DNA of 64,000 nucleotides, taken from positions 1,240,001 to 1,304,000 of the forward strand of contig NZ_CP109450.1 of the NCBI RefSeq assembly GCF_041438865.1, written 5' to 3'. Under the pieces are notes generated by a model. The model made no database searches, was not told where the DNA came from, and was given only the letters and a program-made list of their open reading frames with translations. The stretch's first letter is position 1, and each line of letters starts with the position of its first letter. The stretch is from Streptomyces sp. NBC_01471 (GTDB lineage Bacteria; Actinomycetota; Actinomycetes; Streptomycetales; Streptomycetaceae). Below are positions 16,822 to 24,803 of this stretch, one piece after another. The translations under genes and the position numbers were made by a program.

Positions 16822-17508
16822 GTGATCAAGAACCTGATGCGCGGCCTCGCGGCCGCCGCCCTTCTCACCCTGCCCCTCGCCGCCGCCGCACCCGCGCCGG
16901 CCGCCAACCTTCCCCTCCCCCACGCCGCGCCCGCACCTGAGACCACGTCGCTCACCAACGGGATCGCTCGACTGCCCGTGGCTCCCGAGCATCGTGAGGG
17001 GTACGAGAGGACGAAGTTCAAGCACTGGGTCGACGCCGACCACAACGGGTGCAACACCCGGGCCGAGGTCCTGATCGCCGAGTCACGCACGAAGCCGGTC
17101 ATCGAAGCGGGCTGCAAGATCGTCTCGGGCACCTGGTACTCGTACTACGACGGGATCACCGTCACCGCCCCCGGCGGCCTCGACATCGACCACATGGTCC
17201 CGCTCGCCGAAGCCTGGGACTCCGGGGCCTCGGGCTGGACAGCCGCCCGCCGCCAGGCGTACGCCAATGACCTCGACGCCCCCCGCAGCCTCGCCGCTGT
17301 CAGCGCGAAGGCCAACCGGTCCAAGAGCGACCAGGACGTCACCGACTGGCTGCCGCCACTGACCGATGCCCGCTGCCAGTACGCCTCGGACTGGACCTCC
17401 ACCAAACTCCGCTGGGGCCTCACCGTCGACACCGCCGAGCGCACCGCGCTGGAGCACATCGCCTCCGGCTGCGGGCAGACCAACGTGGAGTACGAGACCG
17501 CACCGTAA
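16822..17508 (+). CDS. Secreted HNH endonuclease family protein (DUF1524), 228 aa
   Basis: A signal peptide (LMRGLAAAALLTLPLAAAAP) precedes a DUF1524/GmrSD C-terminal-type HNH nuclease domain: DHNGCNTRAEVLIAE, then a conserved GTWYSYYDG, then the ββα-metal core DIDHMVPLAEAWDSGASGW with the catalytic His, then AVSAKANRSKSDQDVTDWLP. Exported nuclease, probably degrading extracellular DNA. The start is ambiguous: GTG 16822 gives a charged n-region and ATG 16837 is five codons later; neither has a strong ribosome-binding site. A paralogue lies at 18631, across the rodlin gene. Confidence 0.88.
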   Translation: MIKNLMRGLAAAALLTLPLAAAAPAPAANLPLPHAAPAPETTSLTNGIARLPVAPEHREGYERTKFKHWVDADHNGCNTRAEVLIAESRTKPVIEAGCKIVSGTWYSYYDGITVTAPGGLDIDHMVPLAEAWDSGASGWTAARRQAYANDLDAPRSLAAVSAKANRSKSDQDVTDWLPPLTDARCQYASDWTSTKLRWGLTVDTAERTALEHIASGCGQTNVEYETAP

Positions 17509-17515
17509 GACCGCC

Positions 17516-17549
17516 GTACGTGCGCCCGTCGGCGGGCGGGCGCACGTAC
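17516..17549 (+). terminator. Intrinsic terminator after the first HNH gene
   Basis: GTACGTGCGCCCG (17516-17528) and CGGGCGCACGTAC (17537-17549) form a perfect 13-bp stem with an 8-nt loop, 8 nt after the stop. The remaining ~260 bp up to the rodlin gene shows no coding and presumably holds its promoter. Confidence 0.85.
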
Positions 17550-17808
17550 CGCACCCCGGTCACGCCCAAGGGTGTCCGCGGAACGCAACCACGGCCCACC
17601 CCTGCTGATCATCTCTGGGGCTCGCCCACATTCCGCGGCTCACTCACGCCGATGTCTGCGAGAACCCCGTCGACACCTGACCTCATTTCGATCGTTAGCA
17701 ACCTGCGCCAGCCGACACTCCAACGATCAGGTGAATTGATCCAGATGTGCCTGATCGCTGCGTCTACTGGTGCGCGTCCCTGTTCAATCACCATTCCACT
17801 GGAGTGAC

Positions 17809-18210
17809 ATGCGCGCCCGTACCGCCCTCACCGCCGCAGCCCTTGCCGCCGCGGCCATCGCCGGCGCCGCTGGCAACGCAGCCGCCATCGGCGACGGTGG
17901 CACCACATCCCTGAGCGGCAACGGCTCCGAGCAGGCCTTCGGCAACTCGAAGACCGACGGTGCCCAGAGCCCGCAGCTGACCCTCGTCCAGGGCTCCCTG
18001 AACAAGCTGTGCGCCGGCGTGCCCGTCAAGGCCAACGTGGGATCCCTCGTCGGTGTCGTGCCGGTCGCGGTCCAGGACATCCCCGTCCTGTCGTCCCCGC
18101 AGAACCAGCAGTGCACCGAGAACTCCTCCCAGGCCAAGGGCGACGAGCCCCTGTCCCACATCCTCGACCAGATCCCGGTGCTGTCCGGCAATGGCGTCGG
18201 CAACGGCTGA
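17809..18210 (+). CDS. Rodlin, secreted aerial-hypha/spore surface protein, 133 aa
   Basis: A signal peptide of about 30 residues ends near AAAIGDGG. The mature region has the rodlin pattern: NGSEQAFGNSKTDGAQSPQL, TLVQGSLNKLCAGVPVKANV, VAVQDIPVLSSPQNQQC and SSQAKGDEPLSHILDQIPVL. Rodlins line up chaplin fibrils into the rodlet layer on aerial hyphae and spores. The two Cys match the two of RdlA/RdlB. ATG 17809 has GGAG 4 nt upstream. Usually rodlin genes sit with chaplin genes as divergent pairs; here a single rodlin is flanked by two secreted nuclease genes. Confidence 0.93.
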   Translation: MRARTALTAAALAAAAIAGAAGNAAAIGDGGTTSLSGNGSEQAFGNSKTDGAQSPQLTLVQGSLNKLCAGVPVKANVGSLVGVVPVAVQDIPVLSSPQNQQCTENSSQAKGDEPLSHILDQIPVLSGNGVGNG

Positions 18211-18231
18211 CCGTCCTGTTCTGAGCTGTCA

Positions 18232-18304
18232 GCGGCCCGCCCACCACGGATCAGCCTTCGCCCGGGAAGCATCCTGAAGGAGATCACGTCAACGGGCGGG
18301 CCGC
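18232..18304 (+). terminator. Inverted repeat after the rodlin gene
   Basis: GCGGCCCGCCC (18232-18242) is the exact reverse complement of GGGCGGGCCGC (18294-18304), with a 51-nt loop. A second perfect hairpin, CCTGCCGG-AAGA-CCGGCAGG, lies at 18362-18381. Together they probably end the rodlin transcript. The rest of the interval to 18631 shows no gene. Confidence 0.55.
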
Positions 18305-18630
18305 AGTCATGACCGGAGAGCTCCACGCTGAATCGGCGTGCCCTTCGCGGCCTATGGCCGGCCTGCCGGAAGACCGGCAGGACTGCAGCCCCTTGGCCAA
18401 TGGCCCGGTGCGGCTGAAGGTCTCGGCGTGGGCCTCCGCGTGCTCGGGGGTCGTGTCGGCACGATGGCCGATCCGTGAACGCCCCAGCCCACAGAGGCCC
18501 GGCGGGGTGCGGAGGTTGGGTAATGGAATTGGAATGTTGTTGTCTGGCTTAATCAACGCGCGTAGTGCGATGGGCGGTTGGGCGCTTTTCTGGTCTCCTC
18601 TTGTCCCCCCACAGACATCAGGAGATCTCC

Positions 18631-19263
18631 ATGCGCCGTACCGCGCTGGGTCTGGCAGCCGTCGCTGCCGTCGTCGCCGGTTTCACCGCGGGTCCTGCTT
18701 CGGCGGACCCGCCCGCCCCACCCTCCTTGAGTACCGCGCGGGCCGAGCTCACCGCGCTGTCGGTAGCAGCCCCGCATTCGATGGACGGCTACTCCCGTGA
18801 CGCCTTCGACGTCTGGGTCGGCCAGCCCGACGGCTGCACCACCCGCCAGGACGTCCTGTCCCGGGACGGGAAAGACGTCGTTGAAGGCTCGGATGGCTGC
18901 CAGCCTTCCTCCGGCTCGTGGTACTCCGTGTACGACGACACGACGGTGACCGTCGTCGCCCAGGCGACCATCGACCATATGGTCCCCCTCGCCGAAGCAT
19001 GGCGCTCCGGCGCCGACAAGTGGACCGCTGACCAGCGCAAAGCGTTCGGGAACGACCTGAAGGACCAGCAGCTGTTCATCGCCTCGTCCTCCTCCAACAG
19101 CTCCAAGTCCGACTCCGGGCCCGCGGACTGGAAGCCGACGAACCACGCGTTCTGGTGCACCTACGGCGAGGACTACACGCACATCAAGAGCGTCTTCAAG
19201 CTCACCACCACCGACGCCGAGAAGTCCGCCCTGACCTCCATGCTCGACACCTGCACCTCCTGA
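18631..19263 (+). CDS. Secreted HNH endonuclease family protein (DUF1524), 210 aa
   Basis: Paralogue of the protein at 16822: signal peptide ending PASADPP, GCTTRQDVLSRDGKDV, SGSWYSVYDD, then the HNH core TIDHMVPLAEAWRSGADKW and a Ser-rich SSSSNSSKSDSGPADWKP where the second metal-loop Asn is retained. ATG 18631 follows AGGAGATCTCC, an excellent site. A strong terminator follows, so it is monocistronic. Extracellular DNA degradation is the likely role. Confidence 0.9.
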   Translation: MRRTALGLAAVAAVVAGFTAGPASADPPAPPSLSTARAELTALSVAAPHSMDGYSRDAFDVWVGQPDGCTTRQDVLSRDGKDVVEGSDGCQPSSGSWYSVYDDTTVTVVAQATIDHMVPLAEAWRSGADKWTADQRKAFGNDLKDQQLFIASSSSNSSKSDSGPADWKPTNHAFWCTYGEDYTHIKSVFKLTTTDAEKSALTSMLDTCTS

Positions 19264-19271
19264 CGTCTTTT

Positions 19272-19313
19272 CCGGGGCGGGGAGCAGTCACTACCGACTG
19301 CTCCCCGCCCCGG
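19272..19313 (+). terminator. Strong intrinsic terminator
   Basis: An 18-bp perfect stem (19272-19289 with 19296-19313) closes a 6-nt loop, 8 nt after the HNH stop. This is the strongest hairpin in the first 30 kb. Confidence 0.92.
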
Positions 19314-19400
19314 GCCGGATCGCCGTGGTCAGTACCTTCGCGATCGCGCAGACACCTTCCGATCCAGAAGACAATCGCGTTTGCCTGCGAAGATCGCTGG

Positions 19401-19754
19401 GTGAGTAGGAGCGAGATATCTGACATCGAGTACGCCTTCGTGCTCAATGCGACTGAGATGGACATCCTTGCTGGAGTACGGGGCGACCTGGAGGAGCCTT
19501 TGGCGTTTGGCCCGGCGGAGGACTTGGTGCCCTTCCTCCTGGCTCTCGTCGACCGCGGAGTGGTCGAGGTCTGCCGGTACATCCCTTGGACACCGCCAGA
19601 AGGCGGGAGCGGCTTCCAGCCGGGGCCCCCGATCCCACATGACGACCTTCCGGATGTGCTTGCGGCAGCCGAGGAGTGGACATACCCGGAGGACTTCGAG
19701 TGGCTGGGCAGACTCACCCTGGTACGAACCGACACACTTCAGCGCGGCCGCTGA
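19401..19754 (+). CDS. Hypothetical acidic protein, 117 aa
   Basis: A small acidic protein with landmarks FLLALVDRGVVEVCRYIPWT, IPHDDLPDVLAAAEEWTYP and FEWLGRLTLVRTD. The pattern is seen in small Streptomyces cytoplasmic proteins, some of which sit beside nucleases or toxins. Its position directly behind a secreted nuclease gene invites the idea of an immunity protein, but a strong terminator separates the two and the nuclease is exported, so I do not assign this. GTG 19401 is the best in-frame start; its ribosome-binding site is weak. Confidence 0.6.
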   Translation: MSRSEISDIEYAFVLNATEMDILAGVRGDLEEPLAFGPAEDLVPFLLALVDRGVVEVCRYIPWTPPEGGSGFQPGPPIPHDDLPDVLAAAEEWTYPEDFEWLGRLTLVRTDTLQRGR

Positions 19755-19945
19755 GCGATGCCCGGCCGTAAGCCGTTCTGTGCTCTGTGTGCTCCTCAAT
19801 CTGCCAGCAGGCGAGGAGCACCTTGCTGGTCCCGGTGCCGTAGACGAGCCGGACAGAAGATTCGACCCCATGGCGAGACGGCGGTGTGCGGCACCTCGTC
19901 GGGGCTGGGGCGACCGTGTGCGGCTCGGTGGAGAGGTCCCTGACG

Positions 19946-20386
19946 TCAGCTGGCCGGGCGGGCGGACATGGCGACGAGTTCAATTTCGAAGTGGTCTGTG
20001 TTCTCCAGGTAGGCCGCGTACTGCTGGGGGCCGCCGGCGTGTGGGTGGGTGTCGGGGAAGAGGAGTGTCCAGCCGTTCTCCTGCGCCTTGGCGGTGAGCA
20101 GGTCGACGGTGTGGGGGGTGTTGATGTGGAAGGCGAGGTGGTTGAGCCCGGGGGCGAGACGGTCGTGGTGGGGCTGGGTGAGGGCGGGTGACTGCTCGAA
20201 GACGAGGTAGGTGGTGCCCAGGCGCCAGCTGCGCCCGTTGTCCCAGGATTGGTGGAGGGTGTAACCGAGGGCTTCGAGGAGCCAGGCCCAGTCGGCGATG
20301 GCCCGGTCGAGGGCGGGGACCCAGATTTCCACGTGGTGGAGTGATCCCTGTTCCGGGACCTGGTCGTCCTGGGCTTCGCGGGGCAC
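19946..20386 (-). CDS. VOC-superfamily (glyoxalase/dioxygenase-fold) protein, 146 aa
   Basis: A single βαβββ pair: LHHVEIWVPALDRAIADWAW at the start, LNHLAFHINTPHTVDLLTA in the middle, and a C-terminal YAAYLENTDHFEIELVAM giving the Glu metal ligand. His near residue 17, His near 83 and Glu near 135 form the expected metal set. The reaction cannot be predicted; members include glyoxalases, extradiol dioxygenases and resistance proteins. GTG 20386 is preceded by GGAGGA at 6 nt. It is divergent from the propeller gene at 20634. Confidence 0.85.
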   Translation of the reverse strand: MPREAQDDQVPEQGSLHHVEIWVPALDRAIADWAWLLEALGYTLHQSWDNGRSWRLGTTYLVFEQSPALTQPHHDRLAPGLNHLAFHINTPHTVDLLTAKAQENGWTLLFPDTHPHAGGPQQYAAYLENTDHFEIELVAMSARPAS

Positions 20387-20633
20387 TGTGTCCTCCTGGA
20401 ATTTCGGGAGCGGAGCGGGCTGTGTGCGGTCGGCAGCGTATACCGGATTGTCAAGTTCCGGTCTAGATAGCCCGTTCAGTCATCTAAGGCTATAAAAGAG
20501 CCACTTCGGAGGTAATCCCCTCCAGGGGAACCATGCCGGGCGGTATGCCTTATACGGGCGCCAGTACACCGGTGCTTCGCGTCCGGCGGCGTACTGCGGA
20601 AGACCTGGGCTGCGCCCGAGGTTGGGGGCCCCT

Positions 20634-21602
20634 GTGCCGGTTCTCCTCTGTTCCACCGACACGGCCGCCGGGCAGGTGAGCCTGGTCCTCAAACACGGTG
20701 CTTCCGTCTACCGGCCCTGGGCTGCGGTCCGAACCGGGAACAGTCCGCACGGCGCGCTCCTGGCTCTGGGGCGCCGGGGTTTCGTGGCGAATACCAGCAC
20801 GAACAGTGTCTCCGAGCTCGATCTGGTCTCCGGCTGGGAGAGAGAGCGGATCAGCGTCGGCTGGGGCCCCCGCGGGCTGGGCGTAGTGGACGGCCGCTTT
20901 CTCCTGGTTTCAAATTCCGGTGCGGACACGGTCTCGGTCGTGGACCTGGCCACACGGTCCGAGCTGGTGGCGGTGGCGGTGGCGCGGGACCCGCGGGACA
21001 TCACCGTGAGCGCTGACGGGACGGTGGCGTATGTGGCGCTGTGGGGTGCGGGCTGCGTGTCCCGCCTTGATCTGACGCCGCTGCGGGCGGGCCGCCCGGA
21101 TCTGGTGCGGGAGGCGGGCCGGTTCACGCTGGGCGCCGGAGCGCATCCCTGCGGGATGGCGGTGGCTCCTGACGGCCGGTGCGCGGTGGTGGCGTGCCAG
21201 TCGCTGGGCTGGGTGGCGGTGCTCGACCTGGTGGAGGAGCGGGTGCTGTGCCGGATCGGGGTGCCGGAAGGCGGCGGTCGGTCGGTGGCGTTCACCGAGG
21301 ACGGCGAGTACGCGATGGTGGCCTTGGAGCGTGCGGGGTCCGTCGCCGTGCTCGACATGCTGGAGATGACGCTCACCCGGTGCATCCCGGTGGGCCCATC
21401 GCCGGCGGGGATCGCGGTCGACTATGAGGACGGGACGCTCTACTGCACCCTTGCGCCGCGTTCGCTGGCCGTGGTGCACCTGGACGGTGTTGACCTGTCC
21501 AACGAGGACGGCCTCCCCCAGTACGAGTACGTGAGCGTTGGTGCAGGTCCCAGCAGTATCTGCATCGCTCCGCTGCCGGCGTCCATACCCTGGCCGGTCT
21601 GA
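20634..21602 (+). CDS. YVTN-type beta-propeller protein, 322 aa
   Basis: Repeating propeller blades are visible: RGFVANTSTNSVSELDL, GRFLLVSNSGADTVSVVDL, TVAYVALWGAGCVSRLDL, CAVVACQSLGWVAVLDL, YAMVALERAGSVAVLDM. No signal peptide is present, so it is cytoplasmic. GTG 20634 is chosen over TTG 20622 because the resulting N-terminus aligns with the paralogue at 22972 (LLCSTDTAAGQVSLV against QFFSTDTDDGVVSVV) and GGGGG lies 5 nt upstream. Two such paralogues flanking an oxygenase suggest a scaffold or substrate-binding role; the function is unknown. Confidence 0.85.
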   Translation: MPVLLCSTDTAAGQVSLVLKHGASVYRPWAAVRTGNSPHGALLALGRRGFVANTSTNSVSELDLVSGWERERISVGWGPRGLGVVDGRFLLVSNSGADTVSVVDLATRSELVAVAVARDPRDITVSADGTVAYVALWGAGCVSRLDLTPLRAGRPDLVREAGRFTLGAGAHPCGMAVAPDGRCAVVACQSLGWVAVLDLVEERVLCRIGVPEGGGRSVAFTEDGEYAMVALERAGSVAVLDMLEMTLTRCIPVGPSPAGIAVDYEDGTLYCTLAPRSLAVVHLDGVDLSNEDGLPQYEYVSVGAGPSSICIAPLPASIPWPV

Positions 21603-21684
21603 CGCCCCGCGGGCCACGTGCCCGGCGCCGGACCGTTCCGCCCTTCACGGGAGTTGGCCAGCGGCAGCGACGGCAGGAAAAGCG

Positions 21685-21987
21685 ATGCGTGAGAGTTCCG
21701 GACCCGGGCGGGAGCCCGGCCCTGGCGGCGGTGAAGCACGTGCTCGTGCGCTCGATGCGCTGCTGGGGGCGACCCGGGCCATAGTGCTGCGCGCTGTGGC
21801 CGAGCGGCCCGGGAGCACCACGGGAGAGATTTCGCGGGTCACCGGGGTCGCTCCTGCCACGGCCTCCCATCACACCAGCGTGCTGCGGCAGGCCGGTCTG
21901 ATCACCACGCAGCGGACCGGGGGCAGCGTGCACCACCGCCTGGCCCCGATGGGCGAAAGCCTGCTCGGCCGCAGCCAGGGCCCCTGA
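21685..21987 (+). CDS. ArsR-like winged-helix regulator, 100 aa
   Basis: A compact winged helix: ALLGATRAIVLRAVAERPGS, then TTGEISRVTGVAPATASHHT as the recognition helix region, then SVLRQAGLITTQRTGGSVHH as the wing, then a short tail. No metal-binding cysteines are present, so it is not a metal sensor of the classical kind. ATG 21685 has GGAAA upstream. The likely operator is the ATTCGAG half-site array at 22123-22225 in front of the next gene (inference). Confidence 0.82.
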   Translation: MRESSGPGREPGPGGGEARARALDALLGATRAIVLRAVAERPGSTTGEISRVTGVAPATASHHTSVLRQAGLITTQRTGGSVHHRLAPMGESLLGRSQGP

Positions 21988-22122
21988 CGCCGCGAACGAC
22001 AGGTGCTCCCGTGGCGCCGGGTGTGCGGCGGTTGGGGCAGGCGGGATGGTCTGTGTGGCGCGGGACCCATGCGGCATGAGTTAAAAGGATGCCTGCTTGT
22101 TTAATGCTGCCGGGTGTGCTGA

Positions 22123-22225
22123 ATTCGAGCAGGCTCGAATAGCTTGCGCCCCTCGAATGCCGCCCGCACACTGATGAAAGATTCCCGCAACACACGGTGG
22201 GTGCAGGGCAGTTACTGATTCGAGG
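22123..22225. promoter_or_regulatory. Array of four ATTCGAG half-sites before the oxygenase gene
   Basis: ATTCGAGC-AG-GCTCGAAT (22123-22140) is a perfect 8-bp-arm palindrome. CCTCGAAT (22151-22158) and ATTCGAGG (22218-22225) form a second, widely spaced inverted pair that brackets the rest of the leader. The last site lies 9 bp before ATG 22234. This is the layout of a repressor able to block the promoter and the ribosome-binding site. Confidence 0.65.
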
Positions 22226-22233
22226 GGACAGTC

Positions 22234-22935
22234 ATGTCCGTGACTGATACCGGAAGAACAGCGAATTCCCAGACAGGTACTGCGACTATTTCGCAGATGT
22301 TCAGCACTCCGGTGGCAAGAATATTGTGCCCTTTTGCTGCGGACATCAATTCTCTGCTTGCGAAATTAGTGGTGGAGCGGGCCGGGGGGCCAGGCAAGGA
22401 CTTCGGCTACAAGGCGGAGACGTCAGGTGAGCTGACCTCCTGGGGGGACCCGTCCGCGGACCGCCTGACCCGCTGGGTGGCGCGTACGGCCCATCAGGTC
22501 GTGGAAGCCCTCACCCACAAGTCCCTGGCCGCCGCGTACACGGAGTCACTGCAACGGGAGGCCGGCCACAGCACGGATGCGGGCGAGGAGCCGGAGCGGC
22601 GGGTGGGTGTCGCGGTCTCCCGCAGCTGGGCCAGCCTCTACCGGCCCGGCGACAACCACGAGGCCCACTTCCACCCGAACACCGCTCTCGCCGCGATCTA
22701 TTACGTGAGCGCCCCGAAAACGTGCGAGCTCGATCTCCTGGATCCGCGCCCGTACGTCGATTACTTCGATCCCGGAATTTCGCTCGCCGGGGACCGCCAC
22801 CGCGTACGGATCAGCTGCCTGCCCGGAGAACTCGTCATCTTTCCCGGCTGGGTCCGTCACGCGGTGCCGCCCTACACCGACGACGGGATACGCATCTCGC
22901 TGTCCTGGAACCTCAACTACACCGCCCACGGCTGA
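22234..22935 (+). CDS. 2-oxoglutarate/Fe(II)-dependent oxygenase-like protein, 233 aa
   Basis: The C-terminal jelly-roll matches the putative 2OG-Fe(II) oxygenase family that reads NxxxxHxHPN...GxLVxFPxWxxH...RIS: here SLYRPGDNHEAHFHPNTALA, CLPGELVIFPGWVRHAVPPY and DGIRISLSWNLNY. Candidate iron ligands are His145/His147 and His209; Arg220 would bind 2-oxoglutarate. The codon at 22366-22368 (Leu45) is TTA, so expression should require bldA tRNA. GAGGGG precedes ATG 22234 by about 6 nt. It lies 36 bp before the second propeller gene, so they are probably co-transcribed. Confidence 0.85.
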   Translation: MSVTDTGRTANSQTGTATISQMFSTPVARILCPFAADINSLLAKLVVERAGGPGKDFGYKAETSGELTSWGDPSADRLTRWVARTAHQVVEALTHKSLAAAYTESLQREAGHSTDAGEEPERRVGVAVSRSWASLYRPGDNHEAHFHPNTALAAIYYVSAPKTCELDLLDPRPYVDYFDPGISLAGDRHRVRISCLPGELVIFPGWVRHAVPPYTDDGIRISLSWNLNYTAHG

Positions 22936-22971
22936 AATCCAGCCAGTAGCACCGTCACAGGGAGAAACAGC

Positions 22972-24027
22972 ATGCGCAACATCCAGTTCTTCTCGACCGA
23001 CACCGACGACGGTGTGGTCTCCGTCGTCGCCAAGACCGGTCCCGGCGAGCACCGCAGGGTCGCGCAGATCCCGGTCGGGAACGCCCCGCGCGGCGGAGTG
23101 AAGTTCACCAGGGACGGGCGCGGGTTCGTCTGCAACACCAGCCAGAACACGATCTCGGAGATCGACGCGGTCGCCCTGACCGAGGTGCGCCGGATCGAGG
23201 TCGGGCACGGGCCCCGCGGGCAGGGAATGGTGCCCGGCGACCGCTACCTGCTGGTATCGAACTCCGGGTCCAACAGCATCTCGGTCGTCGACCTCGAGCT
23301 CAACACGGAGATCCACCAGATCCCCACCGGGCGCGACCCGCGGCACATGGGCATCAGCGCCGACGGCCGGACCGCCTGGGTGTGCGTGTGGGGCGAGGGC
23401 TACATCAGCAAGCTCAACATCAGCGCGCTGGGCTCGGACAACCCCGCCGGGATCACGGAGATCAGCAGGATCCCCGTCGACCGTGAGGCACACCCCTACA
23501 GCCTCGCCATCGACCCCAGCGGCCGGAAGGTGTTCGTCGCCAACACCCAGGCGACCTTCGTCACCGTGATCGACGCCCAGACCGACCAGACCCAGCGGGT
23601 CGATGTCGGGTTCATCGGCGGGCGCGCGGTGGCGTTCACCCCGGACGGCCGTCACGCGCTGGTGACGGTGGAGTCCATCAGCCGGGTCTACGTCATCGAC
23701 GTGAACACCCTGCGGGTGGTGCGGCACGTGCCGGTCGGCCCGGGCCCGCGCGGCCTGGTCGTCGACCCCGGCGACGACACCGCCTACATCACCAACTTCG
23801 CGCGGGCCAACATGATGCACAGCGGGGACAACCACCCGCTGTACGGCCCGAACTCGCTGACCATGGTCGACCTGTCCTCCGCCCCGCTGGACCGGGACGA
23901 GGGAACGTTCACCTACGAGGAGGTCCACGTCGGGTACGGGCCCTGCAGCGTCGTGATGTTCGACCTCGACACGCTCTCCGCCGAAGAACGCGCACGCCGT
24001 GTGGAGCACGCCAGCACCGAAGCCTGA
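22972..24027 (+). CDS. YVTN/YncE-type beta-propeller protein, 351 aa
   Basis: Blades with the YVTN consensus are regular: RGFVCNTSQNTISEIDAVAL, RYLLVSNSGSNSISVVDLEL, RTAWVCVWGEGYISKLNI, RKVFVANTQATFVTVIDAQ, HALVTVESISRVYVIDV, DDTAYITNFARANMM. It is clearly paralogous to the protein at 20634, including the FFSTDTDDG opening, and like it has no signal peptide. ATG 22972 follows AGGGAG at good spacing. A strong hairpin after the stop ends this transcription unit. Confidence 0.88.
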   Translation: MRNIQFFSTDTDDGVVSVVAKTGPGEHRRVAQIPVGNAPRGGVKFTRDGRGFVCNTSQNTISEIDAVALTEVRRIEVGHGPRGQGMVPGDRYLLVSNSGSNSISVVDLELNTEIHQIPTGRDPRHMGISADGRTAWVCVWGEGYISKLNISALGSDNPAGITEISRIPVDREAHPYSLAIDPSGRKVFVANTQATFVTVIDAQTDQTQRVDVGFIGGRAVAFTPDGRHALVTVESISRVYVIDVNTLRVVRHVPVGPGPRGLVVDPGDDTAYITNFARANMMHSGDNHPLYGPNSLTMVDLSSAPLDRDEGTFTYEEVHVGYGPCSVVMFDLDTLSAEERARRVEHASTEA

Positions 24028-24039
24028 CCCCTGTTGTGA

Positions 24040-24075
24040 CCGTGTCCGCTCCCCCGCCCTGCGGCGGGAGCGGAC
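24040..24075 (+). terminator. Hairpin after the second propeller gene
   Basis: GTGTCCGCTCCC pairs with GGGAGCGGACAC as a 12-bp stem, extended by a few G-C pairs in the loop. It lies 10-15 nt after the stop and separates the oxygenase/propeller unit from the next operon. Confidence 0.75.
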
Positions 24076-24116
24076 ACGCCCATGCCTCCGAGAAGAAAGC
24101 ACCCTTCTCCGTGCCG

Positions 24117-24803
24117 ATGGCCGACATCACCTTCTGCCCGCAGCAGCCGTGGGCGCTTCCTCCCGACAAACCCCACGTCGACCGGGCCGCCGCGCGCGCC
24201 GAGCGGGACGCCTACGCGGCCAACTTCCGCCACAAGCGCATCGCCCGCCTCCCCGCGGACTGCCCGCCCTGGGTCCTGGGCCAGGAACTCGGCTGGACCA
24301 TCCGCTCACCCATCACCGCGACCCTGACCCCGGTGCGCGACACGGACTTCGGCGTCCCGGACGAGGAGAACGTGACGGACGTGGCCCGCAGAGCCCAGCG
24401 CACCCAGATGTGGATGCACGGCCGCGCGTGGATCGGGACCGCGGAGGCCAGCTGGCTGCGGCTGCACGACTACCGCACCCCCCACGGCTGGGAGTCCATG
24501 TTCCTGCCCAACGGATCAGGAACCATCGAGTGGCGGCTCGGCTGGAGCGCCCGCATCCTCGAACAGCGCTTCCTCATGGTCATGCCACTGTCCGCACCGC
24601 ACCCGCACCTCGAGGTGCCCGTCGGCGTCATCGCGGCCCACACCCTCAACGCGATGGACGGCCCCGGCGGCATGAGTATCGCCGTACGGCCCACCGCCCC
24701 CCTCACCCTGCGCCGCGGAGACCCTCTGGCCCGTATCGTGCTCCTGCACCCCGACTCGCTGCGCGCCACCGCCACCCACACCGAGCCCAGTGATGCCTCG
24801 TGA
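24117..24803 (+). CDS. Conserved hypothetical protein of the propeller/oxygenase locus, 228 aa
   Basis: A soluble protein beginning MADITFCPQQPWALPP with landmarks CPPWVLGQELGWTIRSPITA, TQMWMHGRAWIGTAEASWLR, FLMVMPLSAPHPHLEVPVGV and IAVRPTAPLTLRRGDPLAR. The ELGWTIRSPI and late LRRGDPLARIVL phrases resemble small proteins of uncertain function found near oxygenase genes; I do not assign a family. The start must lie after the hairpin at 24040-24075, leaving GTG 24111 or ATG 24117. Its TGA overlaps the MFS start, so export and this protein are coupled. Confidence 0.65.
   Translation: MADITFCPQQPWALPPDKPHVDRAAARAERDAYAANFRHKRIARLPADCPPWVLGQELGWTIRSPITATLTPVRDTDFGVPDEENVTDVARRAQRTQMWMHGRAWIGTAEASWLRLHDYRTPHGWESMFLPNGSGTIEWRLGWSARILEQRFLMVMPLSAPHPHLEVPVGVIAAHTLNAMDGPGGMSIAVRPTAPLTLRRGDPLARIVLLHPDSLRATATHTEPSDAS

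Noticed and set aside
20533..20695. Small ORF beginning MPGGMPYTGASTPVLRVRRR in the leader of the first propeller gene
   Set aside because: An AGGGGAA precedes it, but it overlaps the propeller gene in another frame and loses sense after ~30 codons. No evidence that it is a precursor peptide.
22546..24102. 518-codon open minus-strand frame across the oxygenase and second propeller genes
   Set aside because: Antisense shadow: His/Asp/Val-rich with no domain, while the plus strand has clear blades and motifs.
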